22,212 bases of DNA from a virus. The notes beneath the pieces were generated by a model. That model was not told where the DNA came from. It was given only the letters and a program-made list of their open reading frames with translations, and made no database searches. The stretch's first letter is position 1; every line of letters begins with the position of its first letter. Shown one piece after another: positions 21,606 to 22,212 of the stretch. The DNA is taken from IMG/VR virus record IMGVR_UViG_3300042397_000605, positions 1 to 22,212 of that record. The stretch is one strand, 5' to 3'. Both the position numbers and the translations under genes were made by a program.

Positions 21606-21637
21606 GACAACATATGGATCAAAGATCCAAACATGTC
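21606..21637. repeat. Imperfect inverted repeat in the divergent intergenic region
   Basis: TGGATC-AAA-GATCCA (21615-21629) is a perfect short palindrome, framed by AGACA and TGTCT, between the two divergent promoters. It is a candidate operator or hairpin. The rest of 21538-21663 shows no gene. Confidence 0.4.
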
Positions 21638-21663
21638 TTAAATCGGCTCCTGTCCTCTCTATA

Positions 21664-21672
21664 GGCTATAAT
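21664..21672 (+). promoter_or_regulatory. -10 box (GGC-TATAAT), leaderless promoter
   Basis: TATAAT at 21667-21672 is six bases before the ATG at 21679, so +1 should coincide with the start codon. The upstream triplet is GGC rather than TGN. No Shine-Dalgarno is present. Confidence 0.5.
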
Positions 21673-21678
21673 AAGTAT

Positions 21679-21873
21679 ATGGATGATGTAACCCCTTTTG
21701 ACTTAATTAATGGTTCGCCAAGAGTTGAAAAAGATATAAAAGAAACTCGACTAGATATTTGCAAAACTTGTGATTGGTTTAGACCAAAGACTCAAACTTG
21801 CAAAAAATGTGGATGTTTTATGGCTGCTAAATCTATGTTGTTAAATGCTAAATGTCCGATTGGTAAGTGGTAA
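21679..21873 (+). CDS. Small zinc-ribbon-like protein, DUF6171 type (copy 2)
   Basis: A 64-residue protein with cysteines at 28, 31, 41, 44, 46 and 59. The block LDICKTCDWF, then CKKCGCFMAAKSMLL and CPIGKW, is nearly the same as in the copy at 8142-8402 (YDICKSCPEL, CKKCGCFMAAKTKLL, CPLDKW). The N-terminus is shorter and unlike the first copy. The start ATG is the first base position expected for a leaderless message. A 2OG oxygenase gene follows with a one-base gap, so the pair is co-transcribed. The function is unknown; zinc binding is expected from the cysteine pattern. Confidence 0.82.
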   Translation: MDDVTPFDLINGSPRVEKDIKETRLDICKTCDWFRPKTQTCKKCGCFMAAKSMLLNAKCPIGKW

Positions 21874-21874
21874 T

Positions 21875-22212
21875 ATGAAAATTAATAGGTTATCCCCAGA
21901 TATTTATGAAGTTGAAGATTTTGTTACCATTGAGCAACAAGAAAAAATACTAAAGTTTTCATCAGAGTTAGATGAAGAGCAATGGTGGTTATCAGTTAAT
22001 GATGATTATAAAAATGGATTTTTCTATGGCAAACAATATAACGGTGAGAAACCAGAAGTATTTAGAGAAATAGAAGATCAAGTCAATAACCTATTTGAAT
22101 CATTGTTATATGTAGGAGGTGTTGCACTTCAACGGTATAGGCAAGGAGCAACAATCCAGGAACATAGGGATTACTGGCTATACGATGAACCATATCACAT
22201 TAGATACGGTAT
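21875..22212 (+). CDS. 2OG-Fe(II) oxygenase (eighth paralogue), 5' part only
   Basis: The frame is open from the ATG at 21875 to the window end (112 codons). The N-terminus (SPDIYEVEDFVTIEQQEKIL, 7-26) resembles other P4H-like oxygenases, and YRQGATIQEHRDYW (88-101) carries the first iron pair H97-R-D99. The second His, the 2-oxoglutarate residue and the NDDY block would lie beyond the window. It follows the zinc-ribbon gene by one base. The partial state limits certainty, but the H-x-D context is typical. Confidence 0.75.
   Translation, partial: MKINRLSPDIYEVEDFVTIEQQEKILKFSSELDEEQWWLSVNDDYKNGFFYGKQYNGEKPEVFREIEDQVNNLFESLLYVGGVALQRYRQGATIQEHRDYWLYDEPYHIRYG

Overview
This AT-rich window reads as part of a tailed bacteriophage genome: tail-fibre and collagen-like proteins, a holin-like protein, a secreted lysozyme-type enzyme and the start of a vitamin B12-dependent ribonucleotide reductase, packed with 1 to 8 bp overlaps. 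An aquatic phage, perhaps of a low-GC freshwater actinobacterium, is plausible (class II reductase, arrays of 2OG-Fe(II) oxygenases, leaderless-looking starts), but the host is an inference. I see no tRNA, integrase, CRISPR array or insertion sequence.

Layout. Positions 1-783 (minus) hold the N-terminal third or so of a class II ribonucleotide reductase. Positions 946-8069 (minus) form one long operon of ten genes: seven different 2OG-Fe(II) oxygenases, two members of an unknown DUF6065-like family, and a short-chain dehydrogenase. Positions 8142-8737 (minus) hold a six-cysteine zinc-ribbon-like protein (DUF6171 type) and an unknown protein. Positions 8798-15817 (minus) hold structural genes: an FN3 protein with a long Pro-Phe rod and a disulfide-rich tail, three fibre-like proteins, and small structural proteins. 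A secreted lysozyme-like gene (15961-16506) runs the other way, with its own promoter and terminator. Positions 16582-20284 (minus) hold a second FN3/Pro-Phe protein, more fibre and baseplate-like proteins, a collagen-like protein and a 27-residue gene. Positions 20566-21521 (minus) hold a GT32-type glycosyltransferase and a holin-like protein. From 21679 (plus), a second zinc-ribbon paralogue is followed by an eighth 2OG oxygenase cut by the window end.

The transcription map is unusually readable. Almost every unit is headed by an extended -10 box (TGN-TATAAT or TGN-TATACT) with no clear -35. Where the box lies 6-9 bases from the start codon there is no good Shine-Dalgarno (leaderless); where it lies further away there is one. 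Two units, nrdJ and the lysozyme, share the variant ATGYTATACTTA, followed by a stem-loop that starts at the predicted +1.

The most interesting biology is the pairing of a hydroxylase battery with proline-rich fibres: collagen-like Gly-X-Y triplets, Pro-Phe-Phe-Pro rods and a GT32 enzyme. This suggests, but does not show, post-translational decoration of phage fibres or of host surface material.
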